Shown: piece by piece, positions 1 to 8,949 of the stretch
Layout: each line of letters opens with the position of its first letter
How positions within the stretch are numbered: position 1 is the first letter of the stretch
DNA from: Antrihabitans stalactiti
GTDB lineage: Bacteria > Actinomycetota > Actinomycetes > Mycobacteriales > Mycobacteriaceae
Assembly (NCBI RefSeq): GCF_012932915.1
Contig: NZ_VCQU01000008.1
Span: 186,001 to 250,000 of the forward strand
Reading direction: 5' to 3'
DNA: 64,000 nt
Notes under the pieces: generated by a model
What the model was told of the DNA's origin: nothing
Database searches by the model: none
The model's input: the letters and a program-made list of their open reading frames with translations, nothing else
Program-made: the position numbers and the translations under genes

Positions 1-80
1 ACAAGCAGCGGGCCGATCATCAGGGCCCACCAGAACCGCAGTGTGATCACCTTGCGGAATTCGGCTTTCAACAGATTCAT
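1..80 (-). CDS. ABC transporter permease, N-terminal fragment
   Basis: Only the first 26 codons are inside the window; the gene continues past the left edge. The visible N-terminus (MNLLKAEFRKVITLRFWWAL) is typical of ABC-2 type permeases: a short basic amphipathic stretch, then the start of the first membrane segment. Its ATG overlaps the stop of the upstream ATP-binding protein gene as ATGA, so the two are translationally coupled and almost certainly form one exporter. The substrate cannot be told from this fragment. Confidence 0.75.
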   Translation of the reverse strand, partial: MNLLKAEFRKVITLRFWWALMIGPLL

Positions 81-1072
81 CGCGGAACTCCGTCGGTCGG
101 ACCGTGGTAGTAGCCCGGTGGTGGCGAGTAGGTCTGCGGTGGCGGTGCGTGCTGTGCAGCGAACTGTCCGGACGTCAACTGCAGAAAGACGTGCTCGAGA
201 TCGACGCTGTCGAGGGCGGTGCCGAAGACTTCGATGCCCGCGGACCGCGCAACACTGTCGATCTGCTCCTTCGTGAGTCCCGCTACCGCGAGCCGGCCGT
301 CGGGAACCATGTGCGCGTCGGTGATGCCTTTGGCGACCAGCGCATTCGCCAACCCGAACGGGCTGGAGGCCGCGACGAGAATCCTGCTTCGATTCGCGCC
401 ACGCAATGCATCGAGCGCACCTTGGTACACCAGGGATCCGCGACTGATGATGACGACGTTGTCGACCGTTTGCTCGACTTCACGCAGGATATGGCTCGAA
501 ATCAAGACCGTTCCACCACGTTTCGCGTACGACCGCAAGAAGTCGCGGAGCCAGGCAATGCCTTCGGGGTCGAGCCCGTTTGCCGGTTCGTCGAGAATCA
601 GGACCGGCGGATCGCCGAGCACCGCCGTCGCGAGGGCGAGCCGTTGCCGCATGCCCAGCGAGAACGTCCCGGCGCGCCTGTTGGCCACCTCGGCGAGGCC
701 GACGAGACCGAGAACCTCACGCGCTCGGGTATCGGGCACCCCGATCGCGGCTGCGTAGACCTTCAGATGACCGAGTGCGGTCCGCTTGGGGTGCAGGCTG
801 AGTGAGTCGAGCACCGCACCGACCGCTCGCGCGGGATCCGCGATGTTGGTGAAGGGAACCGAGCCGACCGTCGCTGTGCCGGCAGTCGGCCGGATCAGGC
901 CGAGCATCATGCGCAGAGTCGTCGTTTTCCCAGCGCCGTTCGGACCGAGAAATCCGGTCACCGAGCCTGGGGGAGCGGCGAAGCTCAGGTTGTTGACCGC
1001 GATCGTCGAGCGAAACTGTTTGGTGAGGCCATGGACCTCGAGGTACGCGCCTTGCCACAATCCCGAAGTCAC
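77..1072 (-). CDS. ABC transporter ATP-binding protein
   Basis: This 331-residue nucleotide-binding subunit powers an ABC-2 type exporter with the permease downstream. It has Walker A (GPNGAGKTTT, near residue 45), a signature of the form SLGMRQRLALA, Walker B with LILDEPANGLDP, and the H-loop in ISSHIL. After the roughly 220-residue ABC domain comes a regulatory extension and a proline/tyrosine-rich tail (HAPPPQTYSPPPGYY) that is probably disordered. The start is taken as GTG 1072, nine bases after the stop of the hydrolase gene, so the three genes may form one operon. The family resembles antibiotic- and lipid-export ATPases; the substrate is unknown. Confidence 0.9.
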   Translation of the reverse strand: MTSGLWQGAYLEVHGLTKQFRSTIAVNNLSFAAPPGSVTGFLGPNGAGKTTTLRMMLGLIRPTAGTATVGSVPFTNIADPARAVGAVLDSLSLHPKRTALGHLKVYAAAIGVPDTRAREVLGLVGLAEVANRRAGTFSLGMRQRLALATAVLGDPPVLILDEPANGLDPEGIAWLRDFLRSYAKRGGTVLISSHILREVEQTVDNVVIISRGSLVYQGALDALRGANRSRILVAASSPFGLANALVAKGITDAHMVPDGRLAVAGLTKEQIDSVARSAGIEVFGTALDSVDLEHVFLQLTSGQFAAQHAPPPQTYSPPPGYYHGPTDGVPR

Positions 1073-1081
1073 CGGGCCAGA

Positions 1082-1927
1082 TTAGCCCGCGCGGCGAATC
1101 TCCTGGGCAACGAACGGCATGACGGCCGCAAGGAATTCGTCCGGTCTGTCCAGTTGGGGGCAATGACCGCAATCGGGAATCACGACGACCCGCCGTGCCG
1201 GTCCGTCGACGAAACTGCGGGCTTTACGTGACGGAGTCAGGACATCGTGTTGGCCCCACAGCAGCAATACCGGGACGGTCGCTTCCCTGATCATCCGTCT
1301 GATCGGCAGCGCGGCGATACTCGCGAGAACGCGACGTCCGGTTGGCAGCAGCGAAAGGACATTCGCCTTCTCGGCGTAGTAGCGATCGAAGCCGGTACGC
1401 ATGACCGCGAACCCAGGCTGCAGCGGATGCCGCATCGCCCCAGCGGCGTACGCGAGGCCGATGCCGTGCCGGAGCAACGGCGACGGTATCGGAAACGCTG
1501 CTGTTCGGAGTAGCAGCTCGGTGGGCCGTGACATGACAACGCCCCAAGCCTTGGGCAAACGGTCGATACCCGGCATATCAGCGAGAACAACTCGGTCGAC
1601 GAGTTCGGGGTGTGCAGTCGCGAGCGCGAGTGCGGTGACAGCACCGAGCGAGTTGCCGATGACCATGACCGGTCCGTTCGCTTCCGCGCGGAGCAACTCG
1701 CGAAGGAGTTCGACGTAGCCAGGGATCAAAGGGTCCGACATCGCTCGCGACGCTCGACCGAAACCAGGCAGATCCACGGCCAGCACGCGGAAATGGGCAC
1801 CGAGGGTCGGGACTACTTTGTGCCAGGTCGCAGAGTTGTCCGCGAAACCGTGGATGAGCAGCAACGTCTGCGGACCATTGCCCGAACGCTCGACGTGGAG
1901 CGCGATTTCGGCTGTGTTGTGCGGCAT
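1082..1927 (-). CDS. Alpha/beta hydrolase
   Basis: A 281-residue single-domain alpha/beta hydrolase with no signal peptide, so probably cytoplasmic. The oxyanion region LLIHGFADNSATW, the nucleophile elbow GNSLGA and a late CGHCPQLDRPDEF motif carrying the catalytic histidine are all visible; the acid probably lies in LWGQHDVLTP. The start ATG is preceded by a good ribosome site (GAGGTGA). It is the first gene of a tight leftward run with the ABC exporter. The family contains esterases, lipases and ring-cleavage hydrolases, and nothing here fixes the substrate. Confidence 0.85.
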   Translation of the reverse strand: MPHNTAEIALHVERSGNGPQTLLLIHGFADNSATWHKVVPTLGAHFRVLAVDLPGFGRASRAMSDPLIPGYVELLRELLRAEANGPVMVIGNSLGAVTALALATAHPELVDRVVLADMPGIDRLPKAWGVVMSRPTELLLRTAAFPIPSPLLRHGIGLAYAAGAMRHPLQPGFAVMRTGFDRYYAEKANVLSLLPTGRRVLASIAALPIRRMIREATVPVLLLWGQHDVLTPSRKARSFVDGPARRVVVIPDCGHCPQLDRPDEFLAAVMPFVAQEIRRAG

Positions 1928-2011
1928 CGAACATCACCTCGCTTCGACGACATTGTCATTGCAGAGGTGACGAACGTTACAGGCGCAGCGCCCGTTTCAC
2001 GCCTTTCGTTA

Positions 2012-2716
2012 TCAACTCTCAACCGCGGGTAGAGGGTCCGGATCGATGATCAGCTTCTCCGCTGGCCATCGCGCGGGAGCGGGTCCGAATGCGTTGCGCG
2101 CGTTGTTGATCACGCCTTTCCCCAGCGTGCGGTTACCGACACCGCCGATCACTGCGCCGATGCCGGCTGGGATGATCTTGCCCGCCATCAGGGCCGCACG
2201 CTTCGCGACGAAGCGGGAAATGAACTTCTTGAGCAGCGAGTCGTTCATGTCTTTGATGCCGGGGATGCGGCTGCCGAGCAGCGAACCCCAGTTCTTTGCG
2301 CCGTGCCCAGCCGTCCGTTCGACGATGTCCATCCCGCTCTCGCCGAGCGCGACCGCCAGCACGAGCGCCTTGCGGTGTTCGTTGTCTTCGGGCGAGATTC
2401 CGTGGACCGACGCGATCGCCAACGTCAGCAGGGCTGAGGCCTCCAGAAAGAAGGCGGTCTCGGCACCGGCTGCGGCCAGCGCCGCCGCGGTGCCGACGCC
2501 GGGCGCGGCAGCCGTTGCTCCAACGGCGCTACCGCTGCCGGTGACCGCAAGCAGGAACATCTTCTCGAGGCGCTCGATGATCTCGGCGGGGCTCTCGTTG
2601 GGATGTGACCGCCTGACGCGGTTGACGTACTTGTTCACAGTGGGTGCCTGGAGGCGGCTGCCGTCATCGAGCACAGCCTTCACCGCACCCTCGACCTTGT
2701 CCTTCAAGAACGCCAT
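2012..2716 (-). CDS. Hypothetical protein, possibly EcsC-like
   Basis: A 234-residue protein with a polar N-terminal third, a long glycine/alanine-rich hydrophobic middle (residues about 55-110) and a second glycine-rich hydrophobic stretch near residues 180-200 (IIPAGIGAVIGGVGNRTLGKG). The layout and the late GAVIGG...NR pattern recall EcsC-family proteins, but I rank this only as a possibility. The start ATG has an AAAGGTGG ribosome site about six bases upstream. It is monocistronic, between a leftward hydrolase and a rightward AraC gene. Confidence 0.7.
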   Translation of the reverse strand: MAFLKDKVEGAVKAVLDDGSRLQAPTVNKYVNRVRRSHPNESPAEIIERLEKMFLLAVTGSGSAVGATAAAPGVGTAAALAAAGAETAFFLEASALLTLAIASVHGISPEDNEHRKALVLAVALGESGMDIVERTAGHGAKNWGSLLGSRIPGIKDMNDSLLKKFISRFVAKRAALMAGKIIPAGIGAVIGGVGNRTLGKGVINNARNAFGPAPARWPAEKLIIDPDPLPAVES

Positions 2717-2807
2717 CGCTGCCCACCTTTTCTAAGTCGCTCTGGTCGGAAGAGAACTCTATGGCAACGAACGGACATTCCGGTCTGTTCCGCCTACCCT
2801 CGAAACT

Positions 2808-3671
2808 ATGACCGGCGTCTCGGATGGCGCATTCAGCCTCCCCACCCCAAGGCTGCGCCAATTCGTGCGCGGCTACGAGGGATACTGGCTCTCGGGCTTC
2901 CCGCCTGGGAAACACGTCGGAATGCCGTCGACCAGCCTGACTGTGATCATCACCATCGGTGACCCGCTCGAAATCGCCGAGGCGTCGCATCCAGACCAGC
3001 ACTCGACGTCCTGGACCTCGCTCGCGAGTGGCATCACCGTGGTCCCGTGCACCATCGCGCACGACGGAAACCAACACGGCATTCAGGTGGGGCTGACACC
3101 GCTCGGCGCGCGAGCGATCTTCGGGATGCCGACGGCCGAACTCGGCGCCTGGATGGTCGATCTCGACGACATTCTGGGCGCCGATGCCCGCGAGCTGCGT
3201 GACCGCGTTTCGTCGACGCCGGACTGGCGAAGACGGTTCGCGGTACTCGACGAGATCTTTTCGCGGCGGGCCGAGCGGTGTTCGATTCACGACGCCCCCA
3301 TGAACCCGGCGCTCGAGCAGGCGTGGTCGATGCTCGCCGGAAACGACGGACAAGCACGCGTCGGCGACGTCGCCGAGGAGATCGGCTGGAGCCGACGTCA
3401 TCTGGTGAATCAGTTCACGGCGGAATTCGGGATCACGCCGAAGGACTCGGCCAGGATTGCGCGGTTCAGCGCCGCTCATGCGATTTTGCGTCGACCCGAA
3501 ATTCCTTCGCTGGCCGACGTCGCCGCAATGTGCGGATACTACGACCAAGCGCACATGGCCAGGGATTGGCGCGATCTCGCGGGTATGTCGCCGTCGAAAT
3601 GGCGCGCGAGCGAGGTGTTCACATTCGTCCAAGACTCGACGACACCGGAGCTCGCAGACTTGGCGGTATGA
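2808..3671 (+). CDS. AraC-family transcriptional regulator
   Basis: A 287-residue DNA-binding regulator. The C-terminal 100 residues carry two helix-turn-helix motifs: RVGDVAEEIGWSRRHLVNQF, then a second unit ending in LADVAAMCGYYDQAHMARDWR, the usual AraC signature. The N-terminal 170 residues would be the sensing domain (DUF6597-like start: LRQFVRGYEGYW). Its stop overlaps the start of the VOC gene as ATGA, so the two are coupled and the VOC protein is the likely target or partner. A TACCCT hexamer seven bases before the ATG suggests a leaderless transcript. Confidence 0.88.
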   Translation: MTGVSDGAFSLPTPRLRQFVRGYEGYWLSGFPPGKHVGMPSTSLTVIITIGDPLEIAEASHPDQHSTSWTSLASGITVVPCTIAHDGNQHGIQVGLTPLGARAIFGMPTAELGAWMVDLDDILGADARELRDRVSSTPDWRRRFAVLDEIFSRRAERCSIHDAPMNPALEQAWSMLAGNDGQARVGDVAEEIGWSRRHLVNQFTAEFGITPKDSARIARFSAAHAILRRPEIPSLADVAAMCGYYDQAHMARDWRDLAGMSPSKWRASEVFTFVQDSTTPELADLAV

Positions 3672-4069
3672 ACGAGACAGCACTTGCCCAGACAACGATT
3701 TTTCCGATCGTCCAGTACCGCGACGCGCGTGCTGCGATCCGGTTCCTTGTCGACGCTTTCGGTTTCGAAGAGGCGGCGGTGTACGGCGAAGGTGACCGAG
3801 TCGACCATGCTCAGCTGAACTGGCCCGGCGGCGGCGCCGTCATGCTCAGTTCGGGCGGCCGCGAAGGCGGCGGACTCGACGACCACCCGGTCGGCGCTGG
3901 CTCCGTCTACATCGTGATCGACAATCCCGACGAATTGTTCGAGCGCGCGGTCGCCGCGGGCGCGACGGTCAGCCGCGGGTTGCGCGACGAAGATTACGGG
4001 TCGCGGGGCTTTTCGGTCCGCGACCCGGAGGGCGTGTTCTGGAGCTTCGGGACCTACGCGGGCACCTGA
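3668..4069 (+). CDS. VOC-family (glyoxalase/bleomycin-resistance fold) protein
   Basis: A 133-residue protein of the vicinal-oxygen-chelate superfamily. It has the two beta-alpha-beta-beta-beta modules: YRDARAAIRFLVDAFGFEEA at the N-terminus and SVYIVIDNPDELFERAVAAGA in the second half, ending with the typical FSVRDPEGVFWSFGTY. Such proteins are dioxygenases, isomerases or drug-sequestering proteins. Coupling to the AraC gene by a four-base overlap suggests joint expression. The function is not resolved. Confidence 0.85.
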   Translation: MNETALAQTTIFPIVQYRDARAAIRFLVDAFGFEEAAVYGEGDRVDHAQLNWPGGGAVMLSSGGREGGGLDDHPVGAGSVYIVIDNPDELFERAVAAGATVSRGLRDEDYGSRGFSVRDPEGVFWSFGTYAGT

Positions 4070-4085
4070 CCCCGTGCGCGCGTCT

Positions 4086-4101
4086 CACCCTTCCGGGGGT
4101 G
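4086..4101. terminator. Weak convergent hairpin
   Basis: CACCC and GGGTG arms (4086-4090 and 4097-4101) with a six-base loop lie between the convergent VOC and carboxylase genes and are followed by AAATT. The stem is short, so this is only a possible terminator. Confidence 0.3.
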
Positions 4102-4109
4102 AAATTCGC

Positions 4110-7100
4110 TCACAGTTTGAGACGGCTGATCCAGGCTCGGGAGTCGGCAGGGTCGATGACGTCGTCGAGTTCGAAGGTCGTTGCGGCGTACAGGGCCTTG
4201 CCACGTTCGTAAGCCATGGCGACGAGTTGGTCGAACAGTTCGGCGGGGTTGTCCGCGGCTTCGAGCTCCTTACGGAACCCCAGCCGGACCGCACCTTCCA
4301 AGCCCATGGGTCCGATCTCGCCGGTCGGCCACGCGACCGTGAACTGACCGGCGTGGAACGAGCCGCCCGCCATTGCCATCGCACCGAGGCCGTAGCCCTT
4401 GCGCAGGACGATGGTCCCGAACGGAACGGTCAGACGTGCGCCCGCGATGAACATCCGGCCGAACCGCCGGACCGTCGCCTCCTTCTCGGACTCCGGCCCG
4501 ACCATGAAACCTGGTGTGTCACAAAGCGTCACAACTGGAAGGTTGTGCGACTGGCACAGGGTCAGGAAATCGGCAGCCTTGTCGGACGCTTCGGCATCGA
4601 TCGCGCCGCCGAGGTGATGACTGCTGTTCGCGAGCATGCCGAACGCGGCGCCTTCGACGCGGACGAGCGCGGTAACGACGCCGACGCCGTAATCGGGACG
4701 CAACTCGAGGACCGACCCGACGTCAGCGATCGACTCGATGGCCTTGCGGACGTCGTAGGCGCGTAACCGGTTCTCCGGCACGACGTGTCGCGAGATCCGT
4801 GGGTCCGGCGCGGTCCACTCGCTGACGTCGCCTTGGAAGTAGGACAGGTACTGCTTGGCCAGCGCGACCGCGTGAGCGTCGTCGCGTGCGACGAGATAGA
4901 CGACGCCGTTTCGGCGCTGGACCTCGATGGGACCGATGTCGGTAGGGCGATGGGTGCCGAGCCCGCCGCCCTCGACCATCGCCGGACCGCCCATCCCGAT
5001 GTTGGCATCGGGCGTGGCGATCAGCACGTCGCATACGCCTGCCAGAGCAGCGTTTCCGGCGAAGCAGCGACCTGACACGACGGCGACCAGCGGCACCGAA
5101 CCGTTCAGTGCGGCGAGCGATTTGAAGGTGTCCAGATCGAGGCCGAACGCGGCGCCGGCGTCCGTATCGCCTGGTCTGCCGCCACCTCCCTCGGCGAACA
5201 GCACGACCGGAACCTGCTGCCGTGTCGCAAGTTCCAGCAGTCGGTCGGTCTTGGAGTGGTTGCGCATGCCCTGCGTACCGGCAAGGACCGTGTAGTCGTA
5301 CGACATCACCACGGCGGATGCCGCTGCCGCGCCGAAGGTTTCGGCGCCGATGGTGGCAAGACCGCCGATCAGGCCGTCGGCGGGTGTGTTGTCGATCAGG
5401 TCCTGCTCGCTACGCCGACTGCGTTGCGCGGCAAGGGCGAGTGCCCCGTATTCGACGAGACTGCCGTCGTCGACGAGGTCCAGGATGTTTTCGCGCGCCA
5501 TACGCCTGCCCGTGCTGTGGCGCTTCGCGACTGCCGCGGGCCGTGCCTCGTCGAGCGTGCGTCGGTGGCGGTCGAGGACTTCGGCGAGATCGCTCCGGAC
5601 GGTGTCGAGATCGTTGATCACGTTGGCGGTCAACGCAGTGTCGGTGCCGGTTGCGCGCACGATCGCGAGGACGTCGCCTGTCGTGAGGGCCTGACCGGGA
5701 CGGGCGAGGACCCGGACCACTTCGGCATCGTGCGACGCCGGCTGCGCGTGCTGCATCTTCATCGCCTCCAGCACGGCGACCGGCGACCCGGTCGCGACCA
5801 CGTCTCCTTCGGTGGCGATTTCGACGACGACGCCGCTGAGGTTCGTGCGGATGGCGGTCTCGTCGGCACGCAATTCGATGGTGGGGGTCGCGGCTGCCGG
5901 ATGGGCGTCCAGTGCGCGTGCGGCGAGGTCGACGAGCCGGTCGCCGAGCCACGACGTCGACACCGCTCCCGGTTCGAAAGTCTTGTCGGACAGTACTGCC
6001 CGCAGGAACGCGATGTTGGTGGCGATGCCGTCGATATCGAACTCGGCGAGCGCGGCGTCGGCTTTGTCGACAAGCGCGGCGAGGTCGTCGGTGTGAGTGA
6101 TCACCTTGGCGAGCAGGGAGTCGTACCGCGGGCTGAGGCGCAGCCCCCGGCGGCCGAAGGTGTCGACGCGAACGCCACGGCCGGTCGGCGGTGCGAAGGA
6201 AGTCAGCGTCCCCGCCGTGGGCACGACGTTGCCGAGTTCGTCGAACGTCTCCATGTTCACGCGAGCCTGCAACGCGAAACCGTGTGCGGCAGAACTCAGG
6301 TGGTCGGTCGACTTGCCCTGCGCGATGTCGAGTTGCACGCCGACCAAGTCCAGTCCGGTGACCTCCTCGGTGACGGTGTGTTCGACCTGAATTCGCGGGT
6401 TGACCTCGAGAAACACGAATTCGTTTCCCTTGACGAGGAATTCGACCGTCGCGAGGCCGCGGTAACCGTGCGATGAACACAACCGCGTGGCAGCGGCGTG
6501 CAATGCCTCTCGCGTCGTGTCCGAAAGGTTCGGCGCTGGTGCGATTTCGATCAGCTTCTGCTGCCTTCGCTGCACACTGCAATCGCGATCGCCCAGTGCC
6601 ACCGCAGCGCTGCCGTCTCCGGCAATCTGTACCTCGATGTGGCGCGCATCCGTGAAGAGCGCCTCGGCGAACAGGTCCGAGTTGCCGAAGCCCAGCAGTG
6701 CCTCCGCCGCGCACGCGCGGTATGCGTCGTCGACCTCGGACTCGTTGTGCACCAAGCGTATTCCGCGTCCACCGCCGCCGGCGAGCGCTTTGATGACGAT
6801 GCCGTCGGCATGCTCGGCCAGGAAGGCCCGGACCTGTTCGACCGTCGCCCCAGCGTCCGTTGCAGGCAGCACCGGTACGTCGGCGTCGATCGCCGCGGCC
6901 CGTGCCCCGACCTTGTCGCCGAACAGTCGCAGCGTCGCCGAATCGGGTCCGACGAACGTAAGTTTGGCGTTGGTGCACGCGTCGGCGAATTCGGCATTCT
7001 CGCTGAGGAATCCGTAGCCGGGATGGACAAGCGTGCAGCCGGTCGATGTCGCTGCGGCGAGTAGAGCCTGCTGATTCAGATACCCAGCGGGGCCGGAATC

Positions 7101-7259
7101 GCCCAGTGCCACTGCGGTGGTCGCCGCATGCACGTGCGGGCTGTCGGCGTCGTCGTCGGCGTAGACGGCGACGGTGTCGAAGCCGCGTTCGCGCGCGGTC
7201 CGGATGATGCGGAGTGCAATCTCGCCACGGTTGGCGACGAGGATCGACACGCGCGTCAT
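4110..7259 (-). CDS. Single-chain biotin-dependent acyl-CoA carboxylase (LCC type)
   Basis: A 1049-residue fused enzyme that should carboxylate an acyl-CoA with ATP and bicarbonate, supplying malonyl- or alkylmalonyl-CoA. Biotin carboxylase occupies about residues 1-440 (ILVANRGEIALRI, IKALAGGGGRGIR, FLEVNPRIQVEH). A biotinyl domain carries the acceptor lysine at residue 501 in LEAMKM. The carboxyltransferase covers about 550-1049 (glycine-rich FAEGGGGRPGD; LCDTPGF). The length and this order match the long-chain acyl-CoA carboxylases known from mycobacteria rather than the usual split AccA/AccD subunits. The start ATG 7259 overlaps the stop of the upstream transferase gene as ATGA. An open frame continues further upstream, but MTRVSILVANRGEIA is the normal N-terminus. 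Substrate chain length cannot be read from sequence. Confidence 0.92.
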   Translation of the reverse strand: MTRVSILVANRGEIALRIIRTARERGFDTVAVYADDDADSPHVHAATTAVALGDSGPAGYLNQQALLAAATSTGCTLVHPGYGFLSENAEFADACTNAKLTFVGPDSATLRLFGDKVGARAAAIDADVPVLPATDAGATVEQVRAFLAEHADGIVIKALAGGGGRGIRLVHNESEVDDAYRACAAEALLGFGNSDLFAEALFTDARHIEVQIAGDGSAAVALGDRDCSVQRRQQKLIEIAPAPNLSDTTREALHAAATRLCSSHGYRGLATVEFLVKGNEFVFLEVNPRIQVEHTVTEEVTGLDLVGVQLDIAQGKSTDHLSSAAHGFALQARVNMETFDELGNVVPTAGTLTSFAPPTGRGVRVDTFGRRGLRLSPRYDSLLAKVITHTDDLAALVDKADAALAEFDIDGIATNIAFLRAVLSDKTFEPGAVSTSWLGDRLVDLAARALDAHPAAATPTIELRADETAIRTNLSGVVVEIATEGDVVATGSPVAVLEAMKMQHAQPASHDAEVVRVLARPGQALTTGDVLAIVRATGTDTALTANVINDLDTVRSDLAEVLDRHRRTLDEARPAAVAKRHSTGRRMARENILDLVDDGSLVEYGALALAAQRSRRSEQDLIDNTPADGLIGGLATIGAETFGAAAASAVVMSYDYTVLAGTQGMRNHSKTDRLLELATRQQVPVVLFAEGGGGRPGDTDAGAAFGLDLDTFKSLAALNGSVPLVAVVSGRCFAGNAALAGVCDVLIATPDANIGMGGPAMVEGGGLGTHRPTDIGPIEVQRRNGVVYLVARDDAHAVALAKQYLSYFQGDVSEWTAPDPRISRHVVPENRLRAYDVRKAIESIADVGSVLELRPDYGVGVVTALVRVEGAAFGMLANSSHHLGGAIDAEASDKAADFLTLCQSHNLPVVTLCDTPGFMVGPESEKEATVRRFGRMFIAGARLTVPFGTIVLRKGYGLGAMAMAGGSFHAGQFTVAWPTGEIGPMGLEGAVRLGFRKELEAADNPAELFDQLVAMAYERGKALYAATTFELDDVIDPADSRAWISRLKL

Positions 7260-8221
7260 GCGGTGTGTCCGGCCGGAACGGCTTCGGCAGGCTTCGGTGG
7301 CGCTGGGGGAGTGCCTTCGCCGAACGGGCTGCCTCCCAGGGCTTCCCGGCCGTGCGGGTCGTGCCAGTTGGCTAGGTCCGGACCTTGGGGGACGATCTGC
7401 GTCGGATTGATATTCGTATGGACCTTGTAGTAGTGCTCCTTGATCTGGGGAAAGTCGATCGTGTCGCCGAAACCCGGCGTGTGGAACAGATCGCGCGCAT
7501 ACGCCCACAGCACCGGCAACTCCGACAGCTTGTTCCGATTGACCTTGAAATGGCCGTGGTAGACCGAATCGAACCGAACCAGCGTGGTGAACAGGCGGAT
7601 ATCGGCCTCCGTGATCGTGTCGCCGACCAGGTAGCGCTGCGTCGCCAGGCGGTCGGTCAACCAGTCGAGGCGAGCGAAGAGCCGGTCGTAACCCTTGTCG
7701 TACACCTCCTGCGAGGTCGCGAAACCGCACCGGTAGACGCCGGAGTTGATGTCTTTGTAGACCAGTTCGTTGACCTCGTCGATCTCGGCGCGCAGGGCGG
7801 CCGGATAGAGGTCCGGTGCGCCGTCGCGGTGAAAAGCCTTCCACTCCAACGAGAAATCGAGGGTGATCTGCGCATAGTCGTTGGTGACGACTTGACCAGT
7901 CGGGACGTCGACGATCGCAGGAACGGTGATGCCGTGCTCGTATCCAGGGAAGCGGGCGAAGTATGCCTCCTGGATTCGTGGGATCCGCAAGACGGGGTCT
8001 ACGCCGCCAGGGTCGAGGTCGAAGGTCCAACTGCGCTCGTCGTGGGTCGGTCCGCACATGCCCATCGAGATGACGTCTTCGAGTCCGAGGAGCCGGCGAA
8101 CGATCACGGTGCGATTCGCCCACGGGCACGCCCGCGCTACGACGAGTCGGTATCGATTGGGCTCGACGGGGTAACCGTCGCGTCCGTCGGCCGTGATGCG
8201 GGTCTTGATGAATTCCGGCAT
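7256..8221 (-). CDS. Glutathionyl-hydroquinone reductase-like transferase (Omega/ECM4 class)
   Basis: A 321-residue thioredoxin-fold/GST protein of the YqjG/ECM4 group. The redox cysteine lies in ACPWANRT, and MGMCGPTHDERSW, VPAIVDV, YAQITLDF and a helical C-terminal half with DTITEADIRLFTTLVRFD fit this class. Homologues reduce glutathionyl-hydroquinones; an actinobacterium without glutathione would have to use mycothiol or another thiol, which is inference. The start at 8221 has a TACAGT box six bases upstream, suggesting a leaderless message. It heads an operon with the carboxylase and is divergent from the PadR gene. Confidence 0.85.
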   Translation of the reverse strand: MPEFIKTRITADGRDGYPVEPNRYRLVVARACPWANRTVIVRRLLGLEDVISMGMCGPTHDERSWTFDLDPGGVDPVLRIPRIQEAYFARFPGYEHGITVPAIVDVPTGQVVTNDYAQITLDFSLEWKAFHRDGAPDLYPAALRAEIDEVNELVYKDINSGVYRCGFATSQEVYDKGYDRLFARLDWLTDRLATQRYLVGDTITEADIRLFTTLVRFDSVYHGHFKVNRNKLSELPVLWAYARDLFHTPGFGDTIDFPQIKEHYYKVHTNINPTQIVPQGPDLANWHDPHGREALGGSPFGEGTPPAPPKPAEAVPAGHTA

Positions 8222-8286
8222 CGAATCACTGTAGCCAACCCCCTGATTGCGACTCCGCGTGTTGTGCCCGCGACTTCCGCGCCGTA

Positions 8287-8302
8287 TATTCCGGACGGAA
8301 TA
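8287..8302. promoter_or_regulatory. Candidate PadR operator palindrome
   Basis: TATTCCGGACGGAATA is a perfect 7-2-7 palindrome in the divergent gap between the transferase gene and the PadR gene. PadR repressors usually bind dyads next to their own promoter, so this is the best operator candidate for the PadR-MFS operon. Confidence 0.5.
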
Positions 8303-8362
8303 ATTGGTGCGGACCATGTCGGACCGTCCCGCTAACGTCGTTCGGGTGGAGGTGATGGGGAG

Positions 8363-8938
8363 ATGACGTTGACGCCGTTGGGTATCTCGGTGCTCGCGCT
8401 GTTGGCCGAACGCCCCATGCATCCGTACGAGATGTATCAGCTCCTCGTGCAGCGACGAGAAGACCGAATCGTCAAGGTCCGGCCGGGCTCGCTCTATCAC
8501 ACGGTCGATCGCCTGGCCGAGCAGAAGTTGGTCCGCGCGACCGGGACCGACAGGGAAGGAAACCGGCCCGAACGGACGATGTACGAGGTCACTCACGAAG
8601 GTGAGGAGGTGCTGAGGGCGCGAATCACCGAGCTTCTCGGCGCTCCGATCCGCGAGTATCCGTTGTTTCCGGTTGCGCTGGCGGAGTCGCACAATCTGCC
8701 TGCGCACGAGGTCGCGCAATTGTTGAAAGAACGAATAGAACTGCTTCACAACGATATCGACGAACTTGACGCCGTCGCGCAAGTAGCACGCGAACTCGAC
8801 GTCCCCAGAGTGTTCTGGCTTGCCGTCGAATACACCGGAACCATCCAAAAAGCCGAGGCGAAATGGCTCAGCGAACTTGTGAGTCAGATCGACAGCGGCG
8901 AGTTGCCGTGGCTGATCAGAAGCCCCAACGAGAAGTAA
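8363..8938 (+). CDS. PadR-family transcriptional regulator
   Basis: A 191-residue winged-helix repressor. The N-terminal PadR domain (about residues 1-85) shows LGISVLALLAERPMHPYEMYQLL, PGSLYHTVDRLAEQKLV and the RPERTMYEVTHEG wing; the C-terminal part is a helical dimerisation domain (Vir_act_alpha_C type). A ribosome site GGAGG lies about ten bases upstream. The MFS exporter gene begins 11 bases after its stop, so the regulator probably controls that exporter in response to a drug-like ligand. Confidence 0.92.
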   Translation: MTLTPLGISVLALLAERPMHPYEMYQLLVQRREDRIVKVRPGSLYHTVDRLAEQKLVRATGTDREGNRPERTMYEVTHEGEEVLRARITELLGAPIREYPLFPVALAESHNLPAHEVAQLLKERIELLHNDIDELDAVAQVARELDVPRVFWLAVEYTGTIQKAEAKWLSELVSQIDSGELPWLIRSPNEK

Positions 8939-8949
8939 GGACGATCAAC

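Noticed and set aside
7260-8129. N-terminal extension of the LCC-type carboxylase by up to 290 residues
   Set aside because: The extension lies antiparallel in register with the transferase gene on the same strand and is low-complexity arginine-rich; the carboxylase normally begins at ILVANRGEIA.
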